Assembly: GCF_014695975.1 (NCBI RefSeq)
Contig: NZ_JACJPI010000081.1
Coordinates: 248,001 to 312,000 of the forward strand
Length of the DNA: 64,000 nucleotides
Origin: Leptolyngbya sp. FACHB-321
GTDB lineage: Bacteria; Cyanobacteriota; Cyanobacteriia; Leptolyngbyales; Leptolyngbyaceae
Direction: 5' to 3'
How positions within the stretch are numbered: position 1 is the stretch's first letter; each line of letters starts with the position of its first letter. A program made the translations under genes and the position numbers. Shown here one piece after another: positions 18,460-26,902 of the stretch. The notes below the pieces were generated by a model. The model was not told where the DNA came from, ran no database searches, and was given only the letters and a program-made list of their open reading frames with translations.

Positions 18460-19509
18460 ATGAAGTTACGATCGCTGCTTTCTAATCTTGGACTTTTTCT
18501 CGTCAGCCTAGTGTTGATTGTGAGCTGTAGTAATCCTGCTAGCCAGATGTCTACCCAATCTGACAGCACGCCAGCACCATCAGGCAGTGCAGCGAGTATA
18601 CGTCTAGGCTTTAGCGCGTGGCCTGGTTGGTTTCCCTGGCAGGTGGCTCAAGACGAAAAAATTTTTGAGAAAAACAAAATAGCAGTTGATCTTAAATGGT
18701 TCGATGGCTATACAGAATCACTTAGCACCTTGACTGCTGGACAAATTGACGCGAACTCGCAAACGTTGAATGACACTATTAGCGCTGTCGCTGGTGGTGC
18801 TGATCAGGTTGTGGTTTTGGTGAATGACAACTCGACGGGCAACGACAAAATCATTGTGCGAGAAGGTATTAACTCGATCGCTGACTTAAAGGGCAAAAAA
18901 GTTGCGGCGGAAGAAGGCACGGTAGATCACTTCTTACTGCTTTTGGGGCTAAAGAAGGCAGGCTTGGGACCGAAGGATATTAACTTTCAACCACTGGAAA
19001 CAGGCAAAGCCGCCGCCGCTTTTGTTGCAGGGCAAGTTGATGCTGTTGGCGTTTTTGCACCCTTCACCACCCAGGCGCTTAAACGTCCTAACAGCAAAGA
19101 GCTGTTTAGCTCAAAGGACTTTCCAGGAGCGATTCCCGATCATCTTGTCTTTACCCGCCAATTTGTGAATACAAAGCCCGATCAGGTGCAGGCGCTAGTA
19201 GACTCCTGGTTTGAGACACAAGCCTATATCAAGGCAAATCCTGCTAAAGCGATCGAAATTATGGCGAAGCGAGGCGGGGTTTCTGTTGCTGAGTACAAGG
19301 AGTACGCAAACGGCACCAAGATTTTTACTGTTGAAGACAACTTAAAAGCGTTTCAGCCCGGTAAGGATATGGGTTCTCTTACCTTCGCAGCGCAAGAAAT
19401 GACTAATTTCCTCAATGAAGCTGGTTTGGTGACAACAAAGCCGGACTTGAGCAAACTGTTTGACGATCGCTTTGTCAAGGCATACGCCGCTAAAGCCAAG
19501 AAAGCCTGA
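18460..19509 (+). CDS. ABC importer substrate-binding lipoprotein (NMT1/SsuA/TauA type), probable guanidine-responsive
   Basis: A 349-residue lipoprotein: signal peptide with lipobox LIVSC (Cys about residue 23), Ser/Thr linker, then a periplasmic-binding domain of the nitrate/sulfonate/taurine type (IRLGFSAWPGW, GQIDANSQTLND, ADLKGKKVAAEEG). ATG 18460 with AAGGA just upstream is chosen over a TTG 11 codons earlier. It is the first gene after the guanidine-I riboswitch and is followed by its permease and ATPase. Family alone would suggest sulfonates, taurine or thiamine precursors; the riboswitch argues for guanidine or a related compound. Confidence 0.9.
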   Translation: MKLRSLLSNLGLFLVSLVLIVSCSNPASQMSTQSDSTPAPSGSAASIRLGFSAWPGWFPWQVAQDEKIFEKNKIAVDLKWFDGYTESLSTLTAGQIDANSQTLNDTISAVAGGADQVVVLVNDNSTGNDKIIVREGINSIADLKGKKVAAEEGTVDHFLLLLGLKKAGLGPKDINFQPLETGKAAAAFVAGQVDAVGVFAPFTTQALKRPNSKELFSSKDFPGAIPDHLVFTRQFVNTKPDQVQALVDSWFETQAYIKANPAKAIEIMAKRGGVSVAEYKEYANGTKIFTVEDNLKAFQPGKDMGSLTFAAQEMTNFLNEAGLVTTKPDLSKLFDDRFVKAYAAKAKKA

Positions 19510-19556
19510 AGAGTTGTTAGTTTTTGGTTTTTAGTCTTTAGGCGGCTGCCTCTGAT

Positions 19557-19599
19557 TAACAATTAACAACTAACAACTAGAAACTAACAACCAACAACC
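19557..19599 (+). repeat. Short tandem AACAAC/TAACAAC repeats
   Basis: The spacer before the permease gene is built of imperfect 7-8 base units of the form TAACAAC (about five copies). It resembles the short tandem repeats common in filamentous cyanobacterial spacers. There is no sign of coding. Confidence 0.5.
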
Positions 19600-19604
19600 T
19601 CCCC

Positions 19605-20459
19605 ATGAGCCACCCCAGCACCCCGATCAACTCTGACCGCTCTAGCAGACCCGCAAAATCGCTGCGATCGACTGTTTTTTGGCGCTTGGCTGAAGACATT
19701 CCATCCTCCATGACCTGGAGCTTGATGACGGTTTCGATTCTGTTGCCACTGGTGCTGTGGTGGCTGGTAACTGCCTTTGGCGTGATCGATCCAAAGTTTT
19801 TGCCCTCTCCCGCAAATGTCATCGAAGCGTTTCAACGACTTTGGAGTACAGGCGATCTGCAAAAGGATACGGTCGCCAGTCTGTGGCGGGTTGGAGTTGG
19901 CTTTTCCCTGGCGGCACTCTTCTCCATTCCTCTTGGCGTGTTAATGGGCAGCTTTGCCAGCATTCGCGCTCTGTTGGAGCCTCTCTTTGGGTTGGTGCGT
20001 TACATGCCTGCACCAGCGTTCATTCCACTGCTGATTTTGTATCTAAGCATTGGTGAAGAGCCGAAGATCATGCTGATCTTTATTGGTGTCTTTTTCTTCA
20101 ACTCTCTCATGGTGATGGACACCGTGAAATTTGTGCCCAAAGAGTTGATCGAAGCCACGTATATGTTGGGCGGTAACCGCTTACAGACGCTGTTACAAGT
20201 GATTGCTCCCTACGTGTTACCGGGCATTATTGATGCTTGCCGAATCAACCTTGCAGCCGCGTGGCAGTTAGTGATTGTTTCTGAACTCATTGCGGCAACC
20301 GAGGGCATCGGTCGTCGTATTAGCGTAGCCGGTCGCTTTTTGAGAACAGATGAAATCTTTGTCGGGCTGATTGTCATTGGAGTCATCGGCTTGGTGCTGG
20401 ATTTGCTGTTTCAGTATGCACTTCGGGTTTCCTGTAGTTGGGCAAGCCAGAAGCGGTGA
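19605..20459 (+). CDS. ABC importer permease (SsuC/TauC type)
   Basis: A 284-residue inner-membrane protein with about six membrane segments. The EAA-like loop that contacts the ATPase is visible at about residues 180-200 (ELIEATYMLGGNRLQTLLQV), placing it in the nitrate/sulfonate/taurine permease family. It follows the binding protein by 95 bp and precedes the ATPase by 156 bp on the same strand. The spacer repeats show no terminator, so one operon under the guanidine-I riboswitch is likely. Confidence 0.92.
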   Translation: MSHPSTPINSDRSSRPAKSLRSTVFWRLAEDIPSSMTWSLMTVSILLPLVLWWLVTAFGVIDPKFLPSPANVIEAFQRLWSTGDLQKDTVASLWRVGVGFSLAALFSIPLGVLMGSFASIRALLEPLFGLVRYMPAPAFIPLLILYLSIGEEPKIMLIFIGVFFFNSLMVMDTVKFVPKELIEATYMLGGNRLQTLLQVIAPYVLPGIIDACRINLAAAWQLVIVSELIAATEGIGRRISVAGRFLRTDEIFVGLIVIGVIGLVLDLLFQYALRVSCSWASQKR

Positions 20460-20615
20460 TTTGAAGGCAAGAGGTAAAAGGCAAAAGGGAAAAGGCAGGA
20501 ACGTGTAGCGCTTAACCTTAACCTCTAAATTTTTTAACTCAAAACTCTCTAGCACAACGGCACGAAGTGCTACTCAAAACTTTCTTTTCATCCTTCCCCT
20601 TTAGAGGTTTAATCC

Positions 20616-21401
20616 ATGTACTTACAAGTCAACAGTCTGTATAAAAATTTTGAAACTAAACAGGGCACTTTGGTTGTGCTGAAAGATATTAATATGCTGA
20701 TCGAGCAGGGTGAGTTTATCTGTGCAGTCGGTGCATCAGGATCGGGTAAATCAACGCTGCTGCGACAAATTGCGGGATTGGACAAGCCCACTACAGGCGA
20801 AGTTAAAATCGACAACCAGATTGTCAAGGGACCAGGACCCGATCGCGGCATGGTGTTTCAGCACTATACGTTGTATCCATGGATGAATGTGCAAGAGAAT
20901 GCTGAGTTTGGGTTGAAGCTGCAAGGGCTGTCGAAAAAAGCGCGGCGAGAAAAAGCCAGCACTTATTTAGATGTTGTAGGGCTGTCAAAGTTTGCTAAAG
21001 CGTTGCCCAAGGAATTATCAGGTGGTATGAAGCAACGGGTGGCGATCGCCCGTGCGCTTGCCTCTGAACCAAAAGTATTGCTGATGGATGAACCCTTTGG
21101 CTCGCTTGATGTGCATACCAAAGAAGCCATGCACGAGTTTATGCTTGATCTCTGGCAGCGTACCCGCATTACCGTTTTTATGATTACTCACGATGTGGAA
21201 GAAGCGGTCTTCTTGTCGAACCGGATTTATGCGCTAGGGGCGCGTCCTGGTACGGTACGTAAGGAAATGGTGATTCAGTTGCCCGATCGCAGTCACGCGG
21301 TTAAACGCCACGCTGTTTTTCACGATTACCGGGATGAACTGATGGAACTGCTACGTAAGCATGGACAGGAAGCGGTGGAAGCGGTAGCAGTTGCCGTCTA
21401 G
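20616..21401 (+). CDS. ABC importer ATP-binding protein (SsuB/TauB type)
   Basis: A 261-residue ATPase with Walker A GASGSGKST (about residues 41-49), Q-loop, signature LSGGMKQR, Walker B VLLMDEPFG and the switch His in MITHDVEEA. It belongs to the nitrate/sulfonate/taurine importer group and energises the permease encoded just upstream. Last gene of the riboswitch-controlled operon; the next gene is a Nudix hydrolase 130 bp on. In Synechocystis-like genomes such importers sit next to guanidine hydrolase and its nickel chaperones; those genes are not adjacent here. Confidence 0.95.
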   Translation: MYLQVNSLYKNFETKQGTLVVLKDINMLIEQGEFICAVGASGSGKSTLLRQIAGLDKPTTGEVKIDNQIVKGPGPDRGMVFQHYTLYPWMNVQENAEFGLKLQGLSKKARREKASTYLDVVGLSKFAKALPKELSGGMKQRVAIARALASEPKVLLMDEPFGSLDVHTKEAMHEFMLDLWQRTRITVFMITHDVEEAVFLSNRIYALGARPGTVRKEMVIQLPDRSHAVKRHAVFHDYRDELMELLRKHGQEAVEAVAVAV

Positions 21402-21531
21402 CGATGGCACTTGGTAAGCGTCGGGCGCAGTAAAGGTTTTGGAAGAAACATAGAGGACACAGATGTAGTTTTTTGCGTCAAAATAGATTAAATTTCTCGC
21501 CACTATTGTTTTATCAGTGTCAAAAAAGCGC

Positions 21532-21969
21532 ATGGCTGATTCTACGATCGCGAAGGACGAAGCCTTTGGTATTGTCCCAATTCTGCATACCGATACGACC
21601 GATCAGTTTCTCCTCATTCAGCACCACGCCGGACATTGGGGCTTTCCCAAAGGGCACGCCGATCCGGGTGAATCGGCTTTGCAAGCAGCGTGCCGTGAAT
21701 TTCTAGAAGAGACGGGTATTGCAGACTACAGCCTGATTGATGGCGTATCGTTCTCCGAGCAGTATCCGTTCACACGCGGCAAGCAGAAGTTTGAGAAAAC
21801 GGTGATCTACTTTCTTGCCTGGGTGCAGTCGGCAACTGTCCACTGCCAGGAAAAAGAGATTCAGGCATACGTCTGGGCTGATTACGAGCAGGCGATCGCC
21901 CGGCTGAGCTTTGATGGCGCGAAGCAAGTGTTGCGAGAAGTCCAGCAGTATTTAAAGAGTGGTTCTTAA
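21532..21969 (+). CDS. Nudix hydrolase
   Basis: A 145-residue Nudix protein. The full Nudix box is visible: GHADPGESALQAACREFLEETGI, here given as GHADPGESAL followed by REFLEETGI, about residues 42-64. The N-terminus (FGIVPILH) and the WGFPKGH before the box resemble diadenosine tetraphosphate hydrolases, which cleave Ap4A-type or other nucleoside-diphosphate-linked compounds. ATG 21532 is preferred; GTG 21517 in the same frame is possible. It stands alone between the importer operon and a minus-strand gene. Confidence 0.88.
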   Translation: MADSTIAKDEAFGIVPILHTDTTDQFLLIQHHAGHWGFPKGHADPGESALQAACREFLEETGIADYSLIDGVSFSEQYPFTRGKQKFEKTVIYFLAWVQSATVHCQEKEIQAYVWADYEQAIARLSFDGAKQVLREVQQYLKSGS

Positions 21970-22008
21970 GAGGGCAGAAGGAAACTCAAGACTCCATCTT
22001 CTCACCCC

Positions 22009-22290
22009 TTACTCAAAAAGCGGTTCAAATTGTTCCGACTCCAGTACGATTTCGCCGTGGTCAGGCACCCAGGCAAGCCATTGGTTGTCAGCGGTTTGGC
22101 AGAGCAAGAGAGCCTCATCTGAGCTGTAGGCGCTAGGCGGTTGCAAGAGCTTCACCCATACTGAGGCTGCGATCGCGGGTTGATTAACAAGCGCCGCAGA
22201 CGGTAGAGCAGAGCGATCGATGGCATCTCGCCATAGCCGCTCTAGCCCTTGTCGCTGTAAGCAAAGTCGAAATTCCGTTTCAAGTCTCAT
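22009..22290 (-). CDS. Small hypothetical protein
   Basis: A 93-residue acidic protein from ATG 22290 (the frame is open to a GTG at 22341). No signal peptide or membrane segment. The N-terminus MRLETEFRLCLQRQGLERLW is helical, and the C-terminus is beta-like and acidic (LAWVPDHGEIVLESEQFEPL). I do not recognise a family. It is convergent with the Nudix gene and divergent from prxQ. Its codon use and sensible hydrophobicity pattern suggest a real gene. Confidence 0.6.
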   Translation of the reverse strand: MRLETEFRLCLQRQGLERLWRDAIDRSALPSAALVNQPAIAASVWVKLLQPPSAYSSDEALLLCQTADNQWLAWVPDHGEIVLESEQFEPLFE

Positions 22291-22595
22291 GGTTCTTCGT
22301 TGGCATCTGCGCCAGAGTGAGGAGGCTGAATTCAGAGGCACTCAGACATTGCTAGTGCCAAAAAACACGATCGCAGTAGCCATATTGCTTCAACCACTAT
22401 CAGTGCTAGCGCTAAACAACCCCTTTGCGGCGGAATCAAGGCGCAGAAAATTGAATCCGTATCTTATGCTACAGAATTTTTCGCAAGCTGTGGTGATTTT
22501 GTTTTAGAACGTTATATGCCACCTGGTACGCACCAAAGCAGCACGATCGGTACTACAATCCAAAATGATCCTGTATCAGCAAGGAATGTAATCGT

Positions 22596-23045
22596 ATGCC
22601 TTTATCTGTGGGTGATACCGCTCCAAATTTCACCGTCAAAGATACCATTGGCAAAACTGTCACTCTGTCTGAATATGCAGGCAAAACTATTGTCTTGTAC
22701 TTCTATCCCAAAGACGACACGCCCGGCTGTACGAAAGAAGCCTGTAGCTTTCGAGATAACTACCAGCAATACCTGAGCCAGGGTATTACTGTCTTTGGGG
22801 TCAGCATGGATGATTCAGCCTCGCATCAGCAATTTACCGAAAAGTTTAACCTGCCGTTTCCGCTGTTGGCAGATGTGGATGGGGCTATCACGAGAGCGTA
22901 CGATGTATTGGGCGATCGCAACGGGACGCTTTACTCTCAGCGTGTGACTTACATCATCGGCGGCGATGGCAAAATTGCTCAGGTTTATACCTCCATCCAA
23001 ACCGAGAGCCACGCTAGCGATATTCTGTCTGCGATCGGGGCTTAA
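22596..23045 (+). CDS. bcp: Peroxiredoxin of the PrxQ/Bcp type
   Basis: A 149-residue thiol peroxidase. The peroxidatic Cys45 sits in DDTPGCTKEAC and the resolving Cys50 is five residues on, the spacing that marks atypical two-Cys PrxQ/Bcp enzymes. GDTAPNFTVKD and VLYFYPKD are family signatures. It reduces hydrogen and alkyl peroxides with electrons from thioredoxin, in the cytosol. Single gene; the upstream region has an AAGGAATG ribosome-binding stretch. Confidence 0.95.
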   Translation: MPLSVGDTAPNFTVKDTIGKTVTLSEYAGKTIVLYFYPKDDTPGCTKEACSFRDNYQQYLSQGITVFGVSMDDSASHQQFTEKFNLPFPLLADVDGAITRAYDVLGDRNGTLYSQRVTYIIGGDGKIAQVYTSIQTESHASDILSAIGA

Positions 23046-23064
23046 ACGGTGTTAGGCAGCTATT

Positions 23065-23210
23065 AGCGATCAGCAATCAGCCGTCAGCACTAGAGCAGAA
23101 TATACCGGTGCCGTAAAAGGCTTTAGCTGTAGCATTCAGGCTGAGCTCTTTCTTGTGTTATGAACTGCCAGATGTGTAGCCTTGATGGCTGATTGCTGAC
23201 GGCTGCTTGC
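23065..23210. repeat. Inverted pair of a GCTGACGGCTG-type spacer repeat
   Basis: CAGCCGTCAGCA (23078-23089) and its exact complement TGCTGACGGCTG (23194-23205) flank the spacer between bcp and the next gene. Related words recur at 23921-23998 and 55852-55872. This looks like a dispersed non-coding repeat family. Confidence 0.5.
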
Positions 23211-23232
23211 CAAAACTACTTTTCATCCCCCC

Positions 23233-23910
23233 ATGCACGCTCTTTCTATTCCTACCTGGATCATTCATATCTCTAGCGTCATTGAATGGATTGCTGCCCT
23301 CTGGCTCATCTGGACGTATGGTCAAGTCAGCCGGAATCCTGCCTGGTATGGTTTATCGATCGCCATGCTGCCTGCTCTCGTCAGCGCGATGTGCGCCTGT
23401 ACCTGGCACTTTTTTGACAATCCTGCCTCGCTAGACTGGTTGGTGATGCTGCAAGCCTCGATGACAGTAGTAGGCAACTGTACGCAAATGGTAGCGGCTT
23501 GGTGGATCTGGCGATCGGCAGAAGCACAGCGTTCAGCAGCTAAACCGTCGTCTCTCAACGCTATACTGCCATTGCCAATATTACTGCTGCTGCCCTCTGT
23601 CTTTCCGATCGCTAAAGAAACGCTGTTTGCGGTTTCGCTCTTCCCCTATCTTGGCTTTCTCTGGTTTCTCACGCGCTCTGGTCAAACGCCTCGGCTAGCC
23701 TTGATTGGCTTCTACGCGCTGCTAGTGTTTGTAGCCATTACCATTCCAGCAGGGCTTTACGCTAAAACGGCTTACGGTGCCAATTTAGCAGATGTCGATT
23801 GGCTCCATGGTGGTGCAGAATCGTTTCTTACACTGTCGAATATTCTCGTGGTGTTGGGCTTTCGGCAGGCTATTCTCGATCGACAATTGTCGCCAATGCT
23901 TGAACCGTAG
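23233..23910 (+). CDS. DUF2499 (Ycf49-like) - DUF3593 fusion membrane protein
   Basis: A 225-residue integral membrane protein with about six membrane segments. The N-terminal half (HALSIPTWIIHISSVIEWI to about residue 95) matches the Ycf49/DUF2499 family; the C-terminal half (LFAVSLFPYLGFLWFLTRS, then ANLADVDWLHGGAESFLTLS) matches DUF3593. In cyanobacteria I know these as neighbouring genes, so a fusion supports a joint function. Biochemical function is unknown; conservation in cyanobacteria and plastids suggests a photosynthetic-membrane role. Confidence 0.85.
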   Translation: MHALSIPTWIIHISSVIEWIAALWLIWTYGQVSRNPAWYGLSIAMLPALVSAMCACTWHFFDNPASLDWLVMLQASMTVVGNCTQMVAAWWIWRSAEAQRSAAKPSSLNAILPLPILLLLPSVFPIAKETLFAVSLFPYLGFLWFLTRSGQTPRLALIGFYALLVFVAITIPAGLYAKTAYGANLADVDWLHGGAESFLTLSNILVVLGFRQAILDRQLSPMLEP

Positions 23911-23964
23911 GACTTGGAGAGCGGTCAGCAGCCATTAACCGCCAGCCCTGGACTCATTACTGAA

Positions 23965-23998
23965 AGCTGACAGCCGAAAGCTGAAAACTGTCAGCTTC
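23965..23998. repeat. Hairpin in the spacer before tsaB
   Basis: AAGCTGACAG (23965-23974) pairs perfectly with CTGTCAGCTT (23989-23998) around a 14-base loop. It shares the CTGACAG/GCTGAC words of the spacer repeat near 23.1 kb. Terminator function for the upstream gene is possible, but there is no T-run. Confidence 0.45.
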
Positions 23999-24033
23999 AT
24001 AACGCCTAAAATCATCCCATCACGCTTCTAGCC

Positions 24034-24690
24034 TTGAAATTTGACTCCGCACAGTACGGTTTAGCAATTCATACAGCCAGCCCAGAGTTAGGGTTGGCGA
24101 TCGACAATTTTGTGGGTGATGCGCGATCGCAAGTCTGGGATCTCGGACGCGACCTGTCTACCCATCTACACGTACACCTTGCTGCCTTTTTGCAACCTCA
24201 AGCTTGGGCAGATCTAGCATTTGTGGCGGTTGCTCAGGGACCTGGCGGTTTTACTGGCACACGGTTGGGTGTTGTCACTGCACGTACTCTAGCGCAGCAG
24301 CTAGAACTTCCCTTGTTTGCTGTTTCGACGCTAGCAGCAGTGGCACATGCTCAAGCCATCCAGGTAGAGAGCCTACAACACACTAACATTGCCGTGCAAA
24401 TGCTGGCACAACGGGGTGAAGTGTTCGGCGCTATCTACCAGTCGTCCCCTGACGGACTGCACACCCTCCTTCCAGATGCCGTGATGAGTTTAGAACACTG
24501 GCAACAAACCCTTGCAGCCTGGACAAGTCCATACCAGCTCATTCAAGCAACGGGCGGCTTGGGCACGTCTGTCTCTAGCGTTCTAGCACTGGCACAGCAT
24601 GATCGACAACAGGGGCTAAAACCCCATTGGTCAGAGGTACTCCCCTTTTACGGGCAGCATCCTGTCGTGAGCCATGCCCCGAAGTCTTAG
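24034..24690 (+). CDS. tsaB: tRNA threonylcarbamoyladenosine biosynthesis protein TsaB
   Basis: A 218-residue ASKHA-fold protein. GLAIHTASPELGLAI opens the actin-like core, and VAQGPGGFTGTRLGV is the family signature. TsaB forms a complex with TsaD and TsaE that makes the t6A modification at position 37 of ANN-decoding tRNAs. The start is TTG 24034; no ATG is close. Its TAG stop (24688-24690) overlaps the stop of the convergent ABC permease gene. Confidence 0.9.
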   Translation: MKFDSAQYGLAIHTASPELGLAIDNFVGDARSQVWDLGRDLSTHLHVHLAAFLQPQAWADLAFVAVAQGPGGFTGTRLGVVTARTLAQQLELPLFAVSTLAAVAHAQAIQVESLQHTNIAVQMLAQRGEVFGAIYQSSPDGLHTLLPDAVMSLEHWQQTLAAWTSPYQLIQATGGLGTSVSSVLALAQHDRQQGLKPHWSEVLPFYGQHPVVSHAPKS

Positions 24691-25853
24691 CGCGACACAC
24701 TCCGTGGATCGAGGGCATCGCGTAGCCCATCGCCCAACAGGTTAAATGCCAGCACTGTCAGGATGATCAGCAACGTCGGGGGCCAAATCAGCCAGGGTTG
24801 CAGCACCAAAATGGAGGCATTCGTCGCCAGTGAAAGCATATTGCCCCAGGATGGATCGGGCTGTTGAATACCCAACCCAATCAGGCTCAGAATCGACTCC
24901 GCTACGATGAAGTCTGGAATGGAAAGCGTTGCTGCAATGACAATATAGCTAGCTGTTTGGGGCAACACATGACGGACAATGATGTAGAGTGATCGTCCAC
25001 CCATTGCCCGCGCTGCCTGCACAAACTCGCGCTCCTTGATCGACAGCACTTGTCCTCGAATCACCCGCGCCAAGCCAGCCCACCGGATGAACGACGTAAT
25101 CAAAATAATTAACAAAAAGCGTTGAGCGCTACTAAGTCCTGGCGGCAACACAGCCGCTAAAGCGACCAGCAAATAAATGCTGGGAATCGTCATCAGCACT
25201 TCAACTAAGCGCATTAAGCCGCTATCAACCCAACCGCCAAAGTAGCCAGAAATGCCGCCCACTAGCATCCCCAGCGGAAAGGCAATAATGATGCCCACTA
25301 GCCCGATGCTGAGGCTGATGCGTGCGCCGTAAAGCAACCGACTGAACTGGTCCCGTGCCCCTTCGTCCGTGCCCAGCAAATTAAACTTGCCTGGTCCAGC
25401 CGTACCAAACAAATGCCAATTGCCTGGAATGCCTGGAAGCAGTTCTACCTCATCAAACTTAGGGTCTGTGAGAGAAAAGCGCGTGGGCAGCGGTAGCTTG
25501 AGCTGAAACAGGCGATAGGGGTCTCCTGCTACAAACAGCCGCAGCGGTGATGGTTGGCTACGATCGACCAAAAGCTGTCGATCGCCTGTTTTCAGATCCA
25601 CTGGACCTTGAGTGGTTGGATAAACATGAGGACCAACAAACGCACCAGACTGATCCCGCCAATAAATCTGGGTCGGCGGCAACAGTGCGCCATCTTTTTG
25701 AGGAGTGCACGCACGTAGTTGTATGGATGCACTATCGCAGGGGCTGTAGGGAGCAATGAATTCGGCTGCAATTGCGGACACATAAAAGACAAGCAGCAAA
25801 ATCGCACCCAACCGAGCCAGAGGATTCTTCTTAAGGCGTTGCCACCAATTCAT
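24687..25853 (-). CDS. ABC transporter permease of the DppC/OppC type
   Basis: A 388-residue inner-membrane protein: one N-terminal membrane segment, a periplasmic insertion of about 130 residues with two Cys (PYSPCDSASIQLRAC), then five or six membrane segments. EFVQAARAMGGRSLYIIVRHVLP is given here as EFVQAARAMGG, the EAA loop for the ATPase. It belongs to the dipeptide/oligopeptide/nickel permease family. No DppB partner, ATPase or binding protein lies next to it, so it is an orphan component whose partners must be encoded elsewhere. Confidence 0.9.
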   Translation of the reverse strand: MNWWQRLKKNPLARLGAILLLVFYVSAIAAEFIAPYSPCDSASIQLRACTPQKDGALLPPTQIYWRDQSGAFVGPHVYPTTQGPVDLKTGDRQLLVDRSQPSPLRLFVAGDPYRLFQLKLPLPTRFSLTDPKFDEVELLPGIPGNWHLFGTAGPGKFNLLGTDEGARDQFSRLLYGARISLSIGLVGIIIAFPLGMLVGGISGYFGGWVDSGLMRLVEVLMTIPSIYLLVALAAVLPPGLSSAQRFLLIILITSFIRWAGLARVIRGQVLSIKEREFVQAARAMGGRSLYIIVRHVLPQTASYIVIAATLSIPDFIVAESILSLIGLGIQQPDPSWGNMLSLATNASILVLQPWLIWPPTLLIILTVLAFNLLGDGLRDALDPRSVSR

Positions 25854-26579
25854 ATCGCAAAGCTAAGGGCTAAGGAACCTGGAGCACTGGCTAAGAAAAC
25901 CTCAGATGGTAATCAAGCTTTGTAGAATCGTACTCCGAATCCGTTCAAACTTAGCACAGCGGGGGAGAAGGACGGGAGTCAGGGAAAGCAAAAAGTAGAA
26001 GCGAGTGAGAGTAATACAGCGGAACGTCTTCTTCTCTCCTTACTAAAAAACTCAAAAAGTTCCGACTTAACTACTTTTTGCAATTCTTATCTTTGGGCGG
26101 AGTTTTCCCCATTGATTCCACAGGCTTTCCACAGATTTGGGTGGTTTTTCCACAGGTAGGCGCTCGTTTTCCACAGCCAGTAGCGACAGAATCAGACTTT
26201 AACGTCTTGAAGTTCGCCTCAAGGAGTGCCTTCTGTAGAACGAAGAAAATGTTCTTGAGGATGAAGCAATGTTGCGGGGATCACGTCTAAAGTTTGTTGT
26301 TGGCATGAGCATTCCTTTTCTGCCTTTGCAAAGGGAGCCGGGCAGCATTGACAAGGCAGCCTGCCTCTAGGCACAATGAATCACTCACCTGCACAGGCGC
26401 TCTGAAACCCAAATCGACAAGACTTTGACTGGGAGAATCGAGCGGTTGCTGCTGTTGGTGCCTCAGTTTTAATGCTGTAGCACCCAATTCTTGGCGGCTT
26501 ACTTTTTATCAGGGTGCAAAGTTGAACCATTTTTTGATCGCTTCACTGCCAACTTGCTCCCGCATCTCCTGAGGTTCTT
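25854..26579. other. Gene-free region of about 725 bp containing the DnaA boxes
   Basis: No credible coding frame. The 70-codon frame at 26078-26290 is simply the DnaA boxes read in one frame (repeated Phe-Pro), and the minus-strand frame at 26287-26487 has no ribosome binding site or family likeness. The region is flanked by divergent genes. Confidence 0.6.
26041..26175. other. DnaA-box array; candidate replication origin
   Basis: Five same-orientation matches to the cyanobacterial DnaA box TTTTCCACA lie in 73 bp: 26103-26111 (8/9), 26114-26122 (7/9), 26125-26133 (8/9), 26146-26154 (9/9) and 26167-26175 (9/9). Start-to-start distances are 11, 11, 21 and 21 bp, so all boxes face the same side of the helix. 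An AT-rich stretch (26041-26090) lies on one side and could unwind. Genes point away in both directions. dnaA or dnaN are not adjacent. Confidence 0.6.
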
Positions 26580-26780
26580 ATGCATACAACTGTTAGCATT
26601 CTGGCTGAAATCCCTGAAGAACTTCACAACGCACTAACTCTCTACCTCGAAACACATCCTGATTGGGATCAAGATCGCGTCTTTGCGGCTGCATTGTCCC
26701 TCTTTTTGTTGCAAAATGGAGAGTGCGATCGCCGCGCCGCACGGGTTTATTTAGATGCTCTGTTTAACCATGCTGTGTAG
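26580..26780 (+). CDS. DUF2811 family small protein
   Basis: A 66-residue protein starting MHTTVSILAEIPEELHNAL and ending RRAARVYLDALF, which matches the cyanobacterial DUF2811 family as I remember it. It is predicted to be alpha-helical and cytosolic, with no membrane segment. Function unknown. A TGAGG sequence lies seven bases before ATG 26580. It is the first gene on the right side of the DnaA-box region and precedes hemJ by 122 bp. Confidence 0.85.
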   Translation: MHTTVSILAEIPEELHNALTLYLETHPDWDQDRVFAAALSLFLLQNGECDRRAARVYLDALFNHAV

Positions 26781-26902
26781 TAATAGCAAATTTGTGATCG
26801 TAAGTTTGAGCTTGCAGCTTTAAGTTTGCAAATTTGCGATCGAAGACTTTATTAAAAAGCTCAAAGCAGAAGTTGAAAGCAAGAAATTAAGAGGGCTGAT
26901 TC

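Noticed and set aside
18243-18569. 108-codon minus-strand frame
   Set aside because: Runs antisense through the riboswitch and the signal-peptide coding region of the importer lipoprotein.
26078-26290. 70-codon plus-strand frame with repeated Phe-Pro
   Set aside because: It is the DnaA-box array read in one frame; no ribosome binding site and no conserved pattern.
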